Assembly (NCBI GenBank): GCA_019720755.1
Contig: CP081303.1
Coordinates: forward strand, 3,455,501-3,519,500
DNA length: 64,000 nt
Direction: 5' to 3'
Origin: Prolixibacteraceae bacterium
GTDB taxonomy: Bacteria > Bacteroidota > Bacteroidia > Bacteroidales > Prolixibacteraceae
The translations under genes and the position numbers were made by a program. A model generated the notes under the pieces. The model had not been told where the DNA came from, did no database searches, and saw only the letters and a list, made by a program, of their open reading frames with translations. Positions 26,333 to 35,702 of the stretch are shown here, one piece after another; position 1 is the first letter of the stretch; each line of letters begins with the position of its first letter.

Positions 26333-26407
26333 CGGGGTGTAGCGCAGTCCGGTTAGCGCACCTGCTTTGGGAGCAGGGGGTCCCAGGTTCGAATCCTGGT
26401 ACCCCGA
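26333..26407 (+). tRNA. tRNA-Pro(TGG)
   Basis: Acceptor CGGGGTG pairs with TACCCCG, anticodon TGG in loop TTTGGGA, discriminator A. Confidence 0.95.
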
Positions 26408-26435
26408 CAGATTTAAAACAGATCAACCATCTTTA

Positions 26436-26524
<89 letters not shown>

Positions 26525-26527
26525 AAG

Positions 26528-26560
26528 AAGCTTCAATCATTTTGATTGAAGCTTTTTTGT
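26528..26560 (+). terminator. Terminator of the tRNA cluster
   Basis: AAGCTTCAATCA pairs with TGATTGAAGCTT around a TTT loop, followed by a T run. It starts five bases after the last tRNA. Confidence 0.88.
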
Positions 26561-27073
26561 TTTCTATATATTCTTTTTAACCTTCACTTTTTTTTATGAT
26601 GGATCAAGAACCATGCATTGTTTTAGCTGGATCTGTAAAATATTTATAGAAAAAGAGGATGTAGACTCATTGGAATATATCTCCTATTCAGATATTCTCG
26701 AAATACATTTCAAACATATTGTTCATCGTTGATAGATGAATGGGATGCAGAGGAAATGTCGATACTATATTGCAATATTTCTAATATCAAATGATATGTA
26801 TTTTCAATCATATATTTGTATCATATCATGCAATACAACGCTATCCAATAAATTGAATCAATCAATTTAAATCAAACCAAAAATAGTTCAGATGATACTA
26901 TATTGATATATAATATTACAATGTGTCCGTCATTCAACAGATTAGTGCTGACACCCCTAGACAAGGCACTGTCTTGTCTAGGGGTGTTGACATATATGGG
27001 GTGCATCGGGGGGATGTTAATATTAAACTGCAATCTTAGCACTGGAACCTTATCTTACAATTTCTAATATTAC
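26561..27073. other. Non-coding stretch at the left edge of the mobile-element region
   Basis: About 500 bases without a credible gene. It contains the perfect hairpin at 26951-26987. It marks the switch from the housekeeping block to the insertion-sequence region. Confidence 0.5.
26951..26987. repeat. Perfect 15-bp stem-loop
   Basis: ACACCCCTAGACAAG (26951-26965) and CTTGTCTAGGGGTGT (26973-26987) around the loop GCACTGT. GC-richer than the surroundings and without a T run, so not a standard terminator. It could be an end structure of a lost mobile element or a regulatory hairpin. Confidence 0.8.
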
Positions 27074-27384
27074 ATGAGTGATATAACTCAATTTGCATCT
27101 GTATAATTTTCCAAAACCCAGTTCCAATATATATCTTTCCCTTCTAATAAATCATTCCATGTTGGCTGCAACAATACATCTGGTACTAAACATTCTATGT
27201 TACATTGTGAAGCATCTGGTCTTTTGAATATTTTGTGACTTACAAAACCTTTGATCTTGGTGTTTGGTAACTCGAATGAAAGAAGATCTCCATAACTGCA
27301 TGGTTTATAGGAACTTTTGTCTCCTATGACGATTCCTATGTTATTATCCATTGCTGTTGTAATTAGCATTCCTGCACTACTATA
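27074..27384 (-). pseudogene. Truncated copy of the S41 peptidase gene (C-terminal part)
   Basis: Matches the last ~105 codons of the intact S41 peptidase gene at 35703-37325 with only a few differences (for example Tyr for Cys in KPCSCGD, and Asp-Ala for Asn-Ile near the end). One inserted base near 27094 shifts the frame, so the reading ends TDAN instead of continuing for 15 residues. Homology stops abruptly at about 27384, inside the codons for the catalytic segment, so neither the signal peptide nor the active site remains. A dead remnant of a duplicated gene. Confidence 0.85.
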
Positions 27385-27588
27385 ATTGACTACCTCCCCA
27401 AAAAAGTTGTGTTGTTATTGTAAGTATTTGAAATTCATTACATAATATATGTATAAAGACGAGGAAAGCTAGATTAAAAATGTTATTTTAAGTTTGACAA
27501 CAATAACCATTTAAAACCTAGCTCATGAACAAGGTACTAACAAAACAAATACAGAACAAGCTAAGTCTCTATTTTTGTAAATTAAATA
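27385..27588. other. Unassigned scrap between S41 remnant and ISL3 element
   Basis: About 200 AT-rich bases. A short frame starts at ATG 27525 (MNKVLTKQIQNKLSL...) and runs into the ISL3 terminal repeat, as if ISL3 had landed in the early codons of another gene, perhaps an older transposase. I cannot assign it to a family. Confidence 0.3.
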
Positions 27589-28891
27589 GGGTTCATCCAT
27601 CTTTTGCGTATATATTTTGATGTATTGCTTTTATTCTTAGCATAAAAAAATCTAAGTCACGATATCCATATGCTTGTCTTTTGATGGTTTTAATTTTGTT
27701 ATTTATCCCTTCTAAGGGACCAGTAGAGATATGGCACTTATACCAATTCAGAACTCCTGTTTTGTGTTTGATTAATAGTTCTACCATTTTCTTAAGCTGT
27801 GGTATTTCAGTCTCATTTACCTCTTCTATCCATTGTTTAAGGAATTTTGAAGCGTCTCCAATATTATTTTGATTCCATAACTCCCTCAATTCTTCTTTCA
27901 AATAGTATGCATAAAACAAAGTAGTATTTGTTTCTAATGCTTTTTCAAGTCTTGAGTCTTCCTCTTTCTCAAGGTTGAGATTCTCTGAATTCTTTAACAA
28001 TAGCCAACGACTTCCTTTTAAATTTTTCTTGATAACCTTATCCTTCTCTTTGTTGTATAGATCTCTTCTTATTTTACTTATAGTCTCATTTAGTTTCTTT
28101 ATTATATGAAAATGGTCAAATACCATAGTAGCTTTAGGAGCATTGGTTTTTACTGAAAGAATATAGGCAGGTGACATATCAATGGCAACAGACTCTATTT
28201 GGACTTTATTGATCTTTATACGTTTCCAAAAAGGAACTAATGTCTCAGAACCTTTACCTTTTCCTACATGTAAAACGACTCCTTTATCTAAGTCATATAC
28301 ACAAGTCATATATACATGTCCCTTTTTCACTGCAAATTCATCGATTGCAATATGTTTCACCCCCTTAAGCCTAGGAGAATGATATTTTGATTTTAAGTGA
28401 GACTTAATGATCTCTTTTACAATATTCCAGTTAAGGTCTAAAAGTCGACTGATTGATTGAATCGTCATATGAGAAGAGAGAAGTAAAACCATCTTTTCTA
28501 AAGAGCGAATATAGGACTTCTGCTCTTTGGCAAACCTTAAATGTTTCTGTCGTACGATCTTGCATTTTTTGCAATAGAGGCGTTGAACATCTATGATAAT
28601 AACACTCTTCTTCTTGCCTATCATTGGCCCCTTAAAGCTACGTGTAACAACTCCGCAACATATAACGTGCAATCTTTTACAGCGACTACAACGTAGTTTA
28701 TCTTTTTTTGTCTTAACTTTAAGTTGAATGGTATCCCCTACATAAGTTGTGGATAATAATTGCTGGTCTTGTAAACCTAGACAATGATATATACTACTGG
28801 TATTCATAATCTATAGAGTTTTTGGCAAGAAATAACTATAGAATATGTTTACCAGTTTTTTTGTTCATATACGCAATTCATGGAAGAATCC
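27589..28891 (-). mobile_element. ISL3 family insertion sequence
   Basis: About 1.3 kb. The imperfect terminal inverted repeats start GGGTTCATCCAT at 27589 and, read inward from 28891, GGATTCTTCCAT; both run on into TTGCGTATAT and match at about 20 of 25 positions. The flanking eight bases (ATTAAATA, TATATTTT) do not form a matching target duplication. This suggests that the element has taken part in a deletion or rearrangement after insertion. Confidence 0.8.
27593..28807 (-). CDS. ISL3 family transposase
   Basis: 404 residues, full length. The N-terminal zinc-finger part has CSRCKRLHVICCG and a later CKKCK. The DDE transposase domain contains HIAIDEFAVKKGHVYMT, VAIDMSPAY and, near the end, STGPLEGINNKIKTIKRQAYGYRD, which holds the catalytic glutamate and the family's closing motif. 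The gene fills the element between its terminal repeats. The frame is intact, so it may be active. Confidence 0.93.
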   Translation of the reverse strand: MNTSSIYHCLGLQDQQLLSTTYVGDTIQLKVKTKKDKLRCSRCKRLHVICCGVVTRSFKGPMIGKKKSVIIIDVQRLYCKKCKIVRQKHLRFAKEQKSYIRSLEKMVLLLSSHMTIQSISRLLDLNWNIVKEIIKSHLKSKYHSPRLKGVKHIAIDEFAVKKGHVYMTCVYDLDKGVVLHVGKGKGSETLVPFWKRIKINKVQIESVAIDMSPAYILSVKTNAPKATMVFDHFHIIKKLNETISKIRRDLYNKEKDKVIKKNLKGSRWLLLKNSENLNLEKEEDSRLEKALETNTTLFYAYYLKEELRELWNQNNIGDASKFLKQWIEEVNETEIPQLKKMVELLIKHKTGVLNWYKCHISTGPLEGINNKIKTIKRQAYGYRDLDFFMLRIKAIHQNIYAKDG

Positions 28892-29059
28892 TATATTTTA
28901 ATACAAAAGCCGCAATGCCTCTTGAGTTAAGCCACTTGGCTATGTCGGTTCCCTCCCAATCGTAAGCCAATCCACTATAGCCTCCTCCTGGCATAATTAA
29001 AACAGCTTTACCGGTTGAACTTTTTTTGCAAGGAACATAGACTGGATGTGCAACTTTTT
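28892..29059 (-). pseudogene. Fragment of an alpha/beta hydrolase gene
   Basis: Close match to about 50 internal codons of the hydrolase gene at 42407-43324 (plus-strand 42989-43137): the segment KAVLIMPGGGYSGLAYDWEGTDIAKWLNSRGI is kept. It is cut by the ISL3 end on the left and by the decayed IS3 element on the right. The match weakens after about 29010. It carries no active site and cannot encode a working protein. Confidence 0.8.
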
Positions 29060-29072
29060 ACCGGCCAAAAAG

Positions 29073-29226
29073 TTAAGCCGCACATTGATTATATAATTCC
29101 ATAAATTCCAATGGAGATCGGTATCCCAGTTTTGAGTGTATTCTTTTCCTGTTATACCAAACTTCAATAAAATAAAATATTTCAGTTTTGCTTGAAATCT
29201 AGAGTAATAGTGTCTATGATTCTTGC
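29073..29226 (-). pseudogene. IS3 transposase orfB, C-terminal piece
   Basis: Reads [23 protein letters not shown] on the minus strand, the typical end of an IS3 OrfB. A short duplication just upstream puts the preceding [17 protein letters not shown] part in another frame. It is separated from the rest of orfB by the IS30 element. Confidence 0.8.
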
Positions 29227-30357
29227 ATTCAAGTCGTAAATGCAACGCTATATTCTAAATATAAGGTTTGTTAAATTGCTAAAGTATGGGGTACAAAAAA
29301 GGAGGATTACTCCTCCTTAATATTAAGTTTGTCTCCATATTATTAACACAAAAACCGACCAAGATATAGTGTGCGTTATGGGACAACTAAATATTGAGCA
29401 AAGGTATAAGATAGAATTGATGTATGCAATAGGTGCAAGTTATCAAACGATTGGGACTTTAATAAGTAGAGATAAGTTTGTGGTATGCAGGGAGATCAAA
29501 AGAAACACCAATCCCTTAACAGGTAAATATTGTGCGTTGTATGCTGATACTTTGAGTAAGAAAAGACATAGGGAGAAACGTAAGCATATCAAAATGGATG
29601 CTCTTATGAAGGATTATATCCTATTTTATTTAAAGGAAGGTTATAGTCCAGAGCAGATAAAAGGGAGAAGTGAAAATGCTGGAATAAGTTGTGTGTCTCA
29701 TGAGTCAATTTATCTCCATATATGGAAGGATAAAAAAGAAGGAGGTGAGTTATATAAATACTTAAGGCACAAGCATAAGAAGTATTCTAAAAGAGGCTCT
29801 AAAAAGGAGTTTAGAGGTAAGATGGAAGACCGTGTAAGTATAGATTTACGTCCAAATGTTGTAGAAGAAAAGCAGCGTTTTGGTGATCTTGAGATAGATA
29901 CAATCATTGGAAAGGATCGTAAAGGAGCTATTCTTACGATTAATGATCGATGTACTGGTTTGTGCTGGATAAGGTTACTGGAAGGTAAAAATGCCAAAGC
30001 ATTGGCTCAAAAGACAATAGATGCTCTAGTTCCTTTTAAAGACCTAATACACACAATCACATCAGACAATGGTAGAGAGTTTTATGAACACAAACAGATA
30101 GCCAAGAAATTAAATATTGACTTCTATTTTGCACACCCTTATCACTCTTGGGAAAGAGGTGCTAATGAGAACCTTAATGGTTTAATTCGACAATATATAC
30201 CAAAGGGAAGTTCTTTTGAAAACTTGACTCAAGAGAAAATTAAATCGATACAGAATAAGTTAAATAATAGACCTCGAAAAAGACTACAATACGATAAGCC
30301 TATTGAGGTCTATAAAAAGTTAAATTTGGATAAAATAGTTGCATTTGTCGCTTGAAT
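29227..30357 (+). mobile_element. IS30 family insertion sequence inside the IS3 element
   Basis: Ends are ATTCAAGTCGTAAATGCAAC at 29227 and, read inward from 30357, ATTCAAGCGACAAATGCAAC, imperfect inverted repeats. The length is about 1.13 kb with one transposase gene. The flanks on each side are consecutive parts of the same IS3 orfB, which fixes the insertion. A clear target duplication is not seen. Confidence 0.75.
29369..30355 (+). CDS. IS30 family transposase
   Basis: 328 residues, full length. The N-terminal helix-turn-helix reads LNIEQRYKIELMYAIGASYQTIGTLI. The DDE catalytic domain shows DLEIDTIIGKDRKGAILT, ITSDNGREF and WERGANENLNGLIRQYIPKG, the last with the catalytic glutamate region typical of IS30. 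Start at 29369 or at the second ATG three codons later. The stop codon lies within the right terminal repeat. The frame is intact. Confidence 0.93.
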   Translation: MCVMGQLNIEQRYKIELMYAIGASYQTIGTLISRDKFVVCREIKRNTNPLTGKYCALYADTLSKKRHREKRKHIKMDALMKDYILFYLKEGYSPEQIKGRSENAGISCVSHESIYLHIWKDKKEGGELYKYLRHKHKKYSKRGSKKEFRGKMEDRVSIDLRPNVVEEKQRFGDLEIDTIIGKDRKGAILTINDRCTGLCWIRLLEGKNAKALAQKTIDALVPFKDLIHTITSDNGREFYEHKQIAKKLNIDFYFAHPYHSWERGANENLNGLIRQYIPKGSSFENLTQEKIKSIQNKLNNRPRKRLQYDKPIEVYKKLNLDKIVAFVA

Positions 30358-31073
30358 CCACGATTAATCATTTCAGATTTGATTATCTTAAAGAAATTTT
30401 CAGCTAAGGCATTATCCCGTCAATTTCCTTTTTTACTCATACTTTGAATTACATTCGCCTTTTTAAATTATTTTTAAATTTTCTGCTACATATTGTACTC
30501 CTTGATCAGAGTGAAATAGCATTTTGGCCTTAGTTTTACGATTGCGTTTGGTCATTTTTTAGGCCTTCATTACAGTGTTTTCTGCCGTCATGTCCTCAGA
30601 CATTGACCATCCTACAATAGAGTGATCAAAAAGATACATTATTGTAGTAAGGTATAGCCAGCCTTGCTCTGTTGGAATATATGTAAGATCAGATACCCCA
30701 ACTTTGCAAGGTTTATTAGTCTTGAATTCTCGATTAAGAAGATTTGGTGCAACTAGTTTACCATGGACTGATCTAGTCGTTTGAGGTTTGTAACTTTTAC
30801 AAATACAACTTTTTATACCATTTGTTTCATAATCCGAGCAACACGGTTTCTTGATGTAGTGACACCATTTTGATCAAGAACTGCTGTAATCTTATTGCTA
30901 CCATATCGACGTTTCGATTCTTTATACTCTTTCAGCACGAGCTTTGTATCCTTCTCCCATGCTATATTTCTTTGGAATGGTATATCTTTTTTCCATTCAT
31001 AATAAGCTGAGCTACTTATGTCTAGTGTTTTACACATACTTTTGACAGAAAACATCGTACTATTATCTGACAC
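30358..31073 (-). pseudogene. IS3 transposase orfB, N-terminal and middle part
   Basis: The first 86 residues (30813-31073) read as an HTH_21-type OrfB start: AYYEWKKDIPF, then SKRRYGSNKITAVLDQNGV. After KQM a frameshift leads into PNLLNREFKTNKPCKVGVSDLTYIPT..., then an in-frame stop after MKA, then FHSDQGVQY and finally the DNALAENFF segment in yet another frame. The DDE residues can be located, but the gene is dead. Confidence 0.8.
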
Positions 31074-31084
31074 AAACTCATAAG

Positions 31085-31345
31085 TTAGCTGTCGCTCTTG
31101 GAGAATATGTTGATGGCTTTTTTTAATATACTTTGTTCCATACGAACTTGCTTCAGCTCTTTTTCAAGTTGTGATATTCTTGCTTCTTCGTCTGTCTGAA
31201 CTGGATTGCCATTACCCTGAAATGAGTTTTTTTCATAAGTATGAAATTCACGACCCCATCGTCGTATCATATGAGCATCGATGTTGTGCTCTTCAGCAAC
31301 TGAAGGAGCATCTCTACCACTATCAACAAGATTAACAATCATCAT
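31085..31345 (-). CDS. IS3 transposase orfA (start damaged)
   Basis: 86 residues: helix-turn-helix part GRDAPSVAEEHNIDAHMIRRWGREF followed by a leucine-zipper-like coil near ISQLEKELKQVRMEQSILKKA, as in IS3 OrfA. The natural start probably lay about 12 codons upstream (ATGAAAAAG near 31380), but an extra base in the A run puts that ATG out of frame. It belongs to the decayed IS3 element. Confidence 0.7.
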   Translation of the reverse strand: MMIVNLVDSGRDAPSVAEEHNIDAHMIRRWGREFHTYEKNSFQGNGNPVQTDEEARISQLEKELKQVRMEQSILKKAINIFSKSDS

Positions 31346-31576
31346 CTTGAACTCTCTTTCGTAACTCCTTCTTTTTCATATTCCCATAATAGAAATTTAT
31401 TATTTTTCTGTAATTAAGGGGCTTAACCTGTTATCCGTACAAATATACCACATCCAATTCTTAAAAAAAGCAGCAGACCCTTTAGTTATTCGTGTTCACT
31501 TTGCTACACTATTCCAATTTCCTGTAATGACTTTATCTTTGTTTTCATTTTCCCATTTTCTACGCCTGTAATGCAA

Positions 31577-31807
31577 TTAAAGTGAATTGTTGCTTAATGT
31601 GGAATCATCAATGGTTATCATAGGTAAGAATCTCTTAGAAGGATGTTTGTCATCGTTGTATTCCTCTGGATAAATATTATTTTCATCAAGGTAAATGTCT
31701 ACCTCCGACTCTTGCTCAACAATATGAGCCATGTCAAAATACTTAAATATCTCCTTTGGAAGGGTTAACTCTATAACTAGTGATAATTCTGAATTCTTTT
31801 ATTTCAT
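31577..31807 (-). pseudogene. N-terminal scrap of an ISAon1-like transposase
   Basis: On the minus strand the frame reads ELTLPKEIFKYFDMAHI, then YLDENNIYPEEYNDDKHPSKRF, the pattern of the N-terminal domain of ISAon1 family transposases of Bacteroidota. A stop codon follows the putative ATG by one codon and the remainder of the transposase is absent. It is an old insertion-sequence scrap at the edge of the RiPP locus. Confidence 0.5.
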
Positions 31808-31959
31808 AATAGAACGAAGTTGAAAATAAAATTATACCTAACAAGGAACTAATCCTCCCTGATATATTGCCTGATCATATATTAATAATTGTCATATATT
31901 TTACATTGTCTTGTACAATAAATATAGCATAGACTTGTAATTACTACCGATTTGAACAA

Positions 31960-33261
31960 TTACATATTATTATCAAATAAAGCCCTAATAGGATTAAAAA
32001 ACCTACTTATCAATCGCATTTCCTTTGTAACTATTTCTGCAGTTCCATCCATTTCTTGAACAAACTTAAGCTGTTCTTTATAAGTAGATGTCATTCCATT
32101 AGTTAAAGCGATCTCTGCCACATAACCATCTTTTCCAGGAACCATAGAAATTCCTTTAATAACACCTTTTAACATGCCGAATTCCATATAAGGAAACCCA
32201 GTTAATTTGATATTAACTAATTGACCTTTCTCCACCTTTCCAAAATTTATAGGATTAATAACTGCCTTAGCAATAATCTTAGTTTCATCTTCTGGAATAA
32301 CTGTTGCTAACCAATCACCAGTTCTTATTATTTGATTCGAACTCCAATAACCTGCTAGTGTAATTTTTCCTCGAATAGGGGATGATATTACATACTTATC
32401 TTTCCATTTATTGATTTCAGAAGTAAGAAGTTGTAAGCTCTCGTCTAAAGACAAACTAAATTGGTAATTCTCTTGTTCCATTTGTAACTTCGTTTCAAGA
32501 ATAGTTTCTTCTAACTTTATGATAGACAATTCTGTTCTTTTCATGTTAGCTTCGAAACCAACTAAGTTCGTATACATTTTAATATAAGATTGCTTCGAAC
32601 GTTCATATTCTGCAGTTGCAATTATCTTTCCATTGCAATACAGTATAGAATCTCTATGAAATCCATTTTTTGACAGAGTTAGGTCACGATTATGAAGGTT
32701 ATATTGAAATTTCTGTTTGGAAAATATTTCTTTTTGATTTCGAATTTGCTGTTTTAACAGTTTAATTTTTTGCGGCAAACGATTCCTATCTAAATATCCT
32801 TTGTATTCTTTCCAATTCTTTTGAAAGACTGTAAATCGGTGCTGAATATCTCCTAATGCCAACATTCCAATACTCATCTCTTTTTGAACAATTTGATCCC
32901 AACTTTTTTTTTCAATAATTGAGTTAAGGCTTTGTTCAAGTGCAAATACATCCTTAAAATTTGCTGTATTTTTTATAACAGCAACGACTTGTCCTTCCAT
33001 AACACTTTGTTCATCCTTGACCAAAATGCACTCAATTTGGCCACCAGCTTTAACTTCTAATGGTGCTGGTGTATTATAAGTTGTTAACATTAATCGTGCT
33101 GAAACCACCTCAGGGTACTTAAACAAATAACTTCCTATTAAAATCCCTATGAAAATTAAAAAAATTAAGCTTAAACCATACCGAATAATCCACCCAGGAA
33201 TTTGGCCCAATACCTCCTGAAGTTCTTCACTTTGCATTTCGTGCTTTTCAATATCTTTCAC
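31960..33261 (-). CDS. HlyD family periplasmic adaptor of the RiPP exporter
   Basis: 433 residues. One membrane anchor near residues 28-48 (YGLSLIFLIFIGILIGSYLF), then a lipoyl/barrel part (PLEVKAGGQIECILVKDEQSVMEGQVVAVI), a long coiled-coil hairpin (about 110-280) and the second half of the lipoyl domain with SPIRGKITLAGYW. Such adaptors join an inner-membrane ABC exporter to the outer membrane. It lies 167 bases after the C39 ABC exporter on the same strand, and is the last gene of the RiPP group. No outer-membrane TolC partner is encoded nearby. Confidence 0.88.
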   Translation of the reverse strand: MKDIEKHEMQSEELQEVLGQIPGWIIRYGLSLIFLIFIGILIGSYLFKYPEVVSARLMLTTYNTPAPLEVKAGGQIECILVKDEQSVMEGQVVAVIKNTANFKDVFALEQSLNSIIEKKSWDQIVQKEMSIGMLALGDIQHRFTVFQKNWKEYKGYLDRNRLPQKIKLLKQQIRNQKEIFSKQKFQYNLHNRDLTLSKNGFHRDSILYCNGKIIATAEYERSKQSYIKMYTNLVGFEANMKRTELSIIKLEETILETKLQMEQENYQFSLSLDESLQLLTSEINKWKDKYVISSPIRGKITLAGYWSSNQIIRTGDWLATVIPEDETKIIAKAVINPINFGKVEKGQLVNIKLTGFPYMEFGMLKGVIKGISMVPGKDGYVAEIALTNGMTSTYKEQLKFVQEMDGTAEIVTKEMRLISRFFNPIRALFDNNM

Positions 33262-33428
33262 AAATCATTTATTTAAAAAATATGTATTAATAAACTCATA
33301 GAGGACATATTAAAAATACTCTCAACTATCAGTTGTTATGTGATATTTAATTATTGTGTTTATTTATCATGGTTTTTTTATAATCGTAATTATAATATTT
33401 AGTTTAATATATTAGCTTAAAGAAACAT

Positions 33429-35654
33429 TTAATGACCCAGTTCCAACTGATCTTTCACAAGCCTGTAGTATACACCCTTACTTTCAACCAATTGATTGTG
33501 ATTTCCAATTTCAACCACCTCCCCTCTATCTAGAACTACGATCTGATCAGCTTTTTTAACTGTACTTAGACGGTGTGCTGCAACAACTACCGTTTTTCCT
33601 TTAAAAAATTGATCTAAATTTTCCATTATAATCTTTTCATTATTCGCATCCAGTGCATTTGTTGCTTCATCAAAAAAGAGGTAATCGGGGTTCTTATATA
33701 CCGAACGGGCAATTAATATTCGTTGTTTTTGGCCTGTGCTAAGTCCATGCCCATCAGTTCCAATTTTTGTTTCATAACCTAAAGGAAGAGAATCTATGAA
33801 CTCCTTAATATTTGCAGTCTGAATAGCTCTCTCAATTTGTTCATTATTTGGGTATTCATCCATTACTCCAATATTATTAATAATACTATCTGAAAAGATA
33901 AATCCCTCTTGCATAACAACTCCACATTTCTTCCTCCATTCTCGAGGGCTGTATTTATGAAGAGGAGTTCCATTTAATAAGATTTCTCCTTTTGTTGGCT
34001 CATAAAAACCAAGCAATAATTTTATTAAAGTCGTCTTCCCACTTCCACTTGTTCCAACAAGAGCTGTTACTTTACTTGCGGGAATTGTAAGATTAATTTT
34101 TCTGAGTACTTTTTCTGAATGTGGTCCATCATATTGATACGTTAGTCTTCTAATACTAATTTCTTTTGATGCTGGTATAGCCCTAATTTTATTATTATCA
34201 ACATCCTCTTCCTCTTTTTTATCATGAATCTCACCTAAACGCTCTAGACTTATTTTTGCATCTTGTGCAGCTTGAATAAAACCAATAAACTGCTGAATAG
34301 GGGCATCAAGTTGACCAATAATGTACTGTACTGCCATCATCATACCTAGTGTCATGTTTCCTGTTACAACAGCTTTTGCAGAAAGAAAAGAGATTAAAAC
34401 ATTTTTGATTTGGTTAATGAAAGTAGCACCTATTTGCTGAGACTGATTTAGTGACATTCCTTGTATATTGATTTTAAACAATTTTGCCTGTATTCTCTCC
34501 CATTCCCACCGTTTCTGTTTCTCGCATCCATTTATTTTGATTTCTTGCATTCCGGAAACTAACTGCACTAAGTTACTTTGATTTGCAGATCTCTGCTGGA
34601 AACGTTTATAGTCTAATTTTCGCCGTTTTTTTAGAAACAAAAGAACCCAACCTACATACAAGGCACTTCCAACAAAAAATGTCCCAAGGATACCTGGATG
34701 ATATGTAGCCATAATAACAGAATATATAATCAGTGAAATCAATGCAAAAATGATACTAATCAAAGAACCTGTCAAAAATGACTGAATTCGTTCATGATCA
34801 TCTATACGTTGCATGATATCTCCAATTAGTTTAACATCAAAAAAAGAGATTGGAAGTTTCATTAGTTTAATTAGAAAATCTGAAATCAATGAAATACTAA
34901 CACGTGTTGTAACATGCAACATTAACCAGCTTCTAATAAATCCATTAGCAGTCTGACCTAATGTTAAAATAATTTGAGCCACTAAAACCATTATAATAAA
35001 AGCCAAGTCATTATTACTAATGCCATAATCTACAATTGATTGGGTTAAAAAAGGGAAAATAAGGCTTATAATACTCCCTGTGAACATGCCAAGCATTAAT
35101 TGTAAAATATATTTATGATATGGCTGTAAATACCTTAGTAAATATCTAAACTTAAGTTTTTCACCGCTTTCATCTTCTTGACTATAGAATTTCGGAGTAG
35201 TCTCTAGTAAAAGAGCTACCCCTTCTATGGTAGCCCCTTTTGTAGTACTGAGCCAGTAATGTAGAAATTCCTCTTTTGTGTATGTCAACAAACCTTTTGC
35301 AGGATCAGCAACATGAATATTCACTTTATCTCTATTTTTTCGAAATTTTGATAGTCTATGCTTTTTAATTTCATATACTACAGCAAAGTGGTTTTGATTC
35401 CAATGTACTATGCATGGAAGTTGAATCTCATTTTGCAATTGTTCCCAAGACAATCGGTAGCCCTTTGTTCTGAAACCTATTTTTTCAGCGGCATCACTTA
35501 TGCCCATTAAAGAAACTCCTTCATTCGATATATGTGCAAGTCTTCTCAAGAATTGAAGACTATAATTTTTACCATAGTATTTAGAAATCATTCGCAAACA
35601 GGTAGGTCCACAGTCCATGGCATCTAGCTGTCTGTAGTATGGGAATTTTGACAT
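33429..35654 (-). CDS. Peptidase-containing ABC exporter (C39 type) of the RiPP locus
   Basis: 741 residues. The N-terminal C39 peptidase domain has Cys15 in DCGPTCL, His89 in NHFAVV and Asp117 in ADPAKG, a complete catalytic triad; it cuts leader peptides after Gly-Gly during export. A six-helix membrane domain follows (about 165-450). The ATPase domain has Walker A GTSGSGKTTL, signature GLSTGQKQR and Walker B LFFDEATNALD. The precursor at 39264-39506 has the matching LTGG cleavage site, so this is the expected exporter. It lies 49 bases after the S41 peptidase gene. Confidence 0.95.
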   Translation of the reverse strand: MSKFPYYRQLDAMDCGPTCLRMISKYYGKNYSLQFLRRLAHISNEGVSLMGISDAAEKIGFRTKGYRLSWEQLQNEIQLPCIVHWNQNHFAVVYEIKKHRLSKFRKNRDKVNIHVADPAKGLLTYTKEEFLHYWLSTTKGATIEGVALLLETTPKFYSQEDESGEKLKFRYLLRYLQPYHKYILQLMLGMFTGSIISLIFPFLTQSIVDYGISNNDLAFIIMVLVAQIILTLGQTANGFIRSWLMLHVTTRVSISLISDFLIKLMKLPISFFDVKLIGDIMQRIDDHERIQSFLTGSLISIIFALISLIIYSVIMATYHPGILGTFFVGSALYVGWVLLFLKKRRKLDYKRFQQRSANQSNLVQLVSGMQEIKINGCEKQKRWEWERIQAKLFKINIQGMSLNQSQQIGATFINQIKNVLISFLSAKAVVTGNMTLGMMMAVQYIIGQLDAPIQQFIGFIQAAQDAKISLERLGEIHDKKEEEDVDNNKIRAIPASKEISIRRLTYQYDGPHSEKVLRKINLTIPASKVTALVGTSGSGKTTLIKLLLGFYEPTKGEILLNGTPLHKYSPREWRKKCGVVMQEGFIFSDSIINNIGVMDEYPNNEQIERAIQTANIKEFIDSLPLGYETKIGTDGHGLSTGQKQRILIARSVYKNPDYLFFDEATNALDANNEKIIMENLDQFFKGKTVVVAAHRLSTVKKADQIVVLDRGEVVEIGNHNQLVESKGVYYRLVKDQLELGH

Positions 35655-35702
35655 ACAATAATGTAATTATAATAAGGTAGTAATGTAAGTTTAATTTTGT
35701 AT

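Larger units (their letters stand above)
29060..31439 (-). mobile_element. Decayed IS3 family element, split by an IS30 element
   Basis: Terminal repeats 29060-29081 and 31418-31439 match at about 15 of 22 positions and share GTTAAGCC. The orfA and orfB frames run leftward. The orfB is broken by a frameshift, several stop codons and the insertion of an IS30 element at 29227-30357. Without the inserted element the IS3 would be about 1.25 kb, a normal length. Confidence 0.75.
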
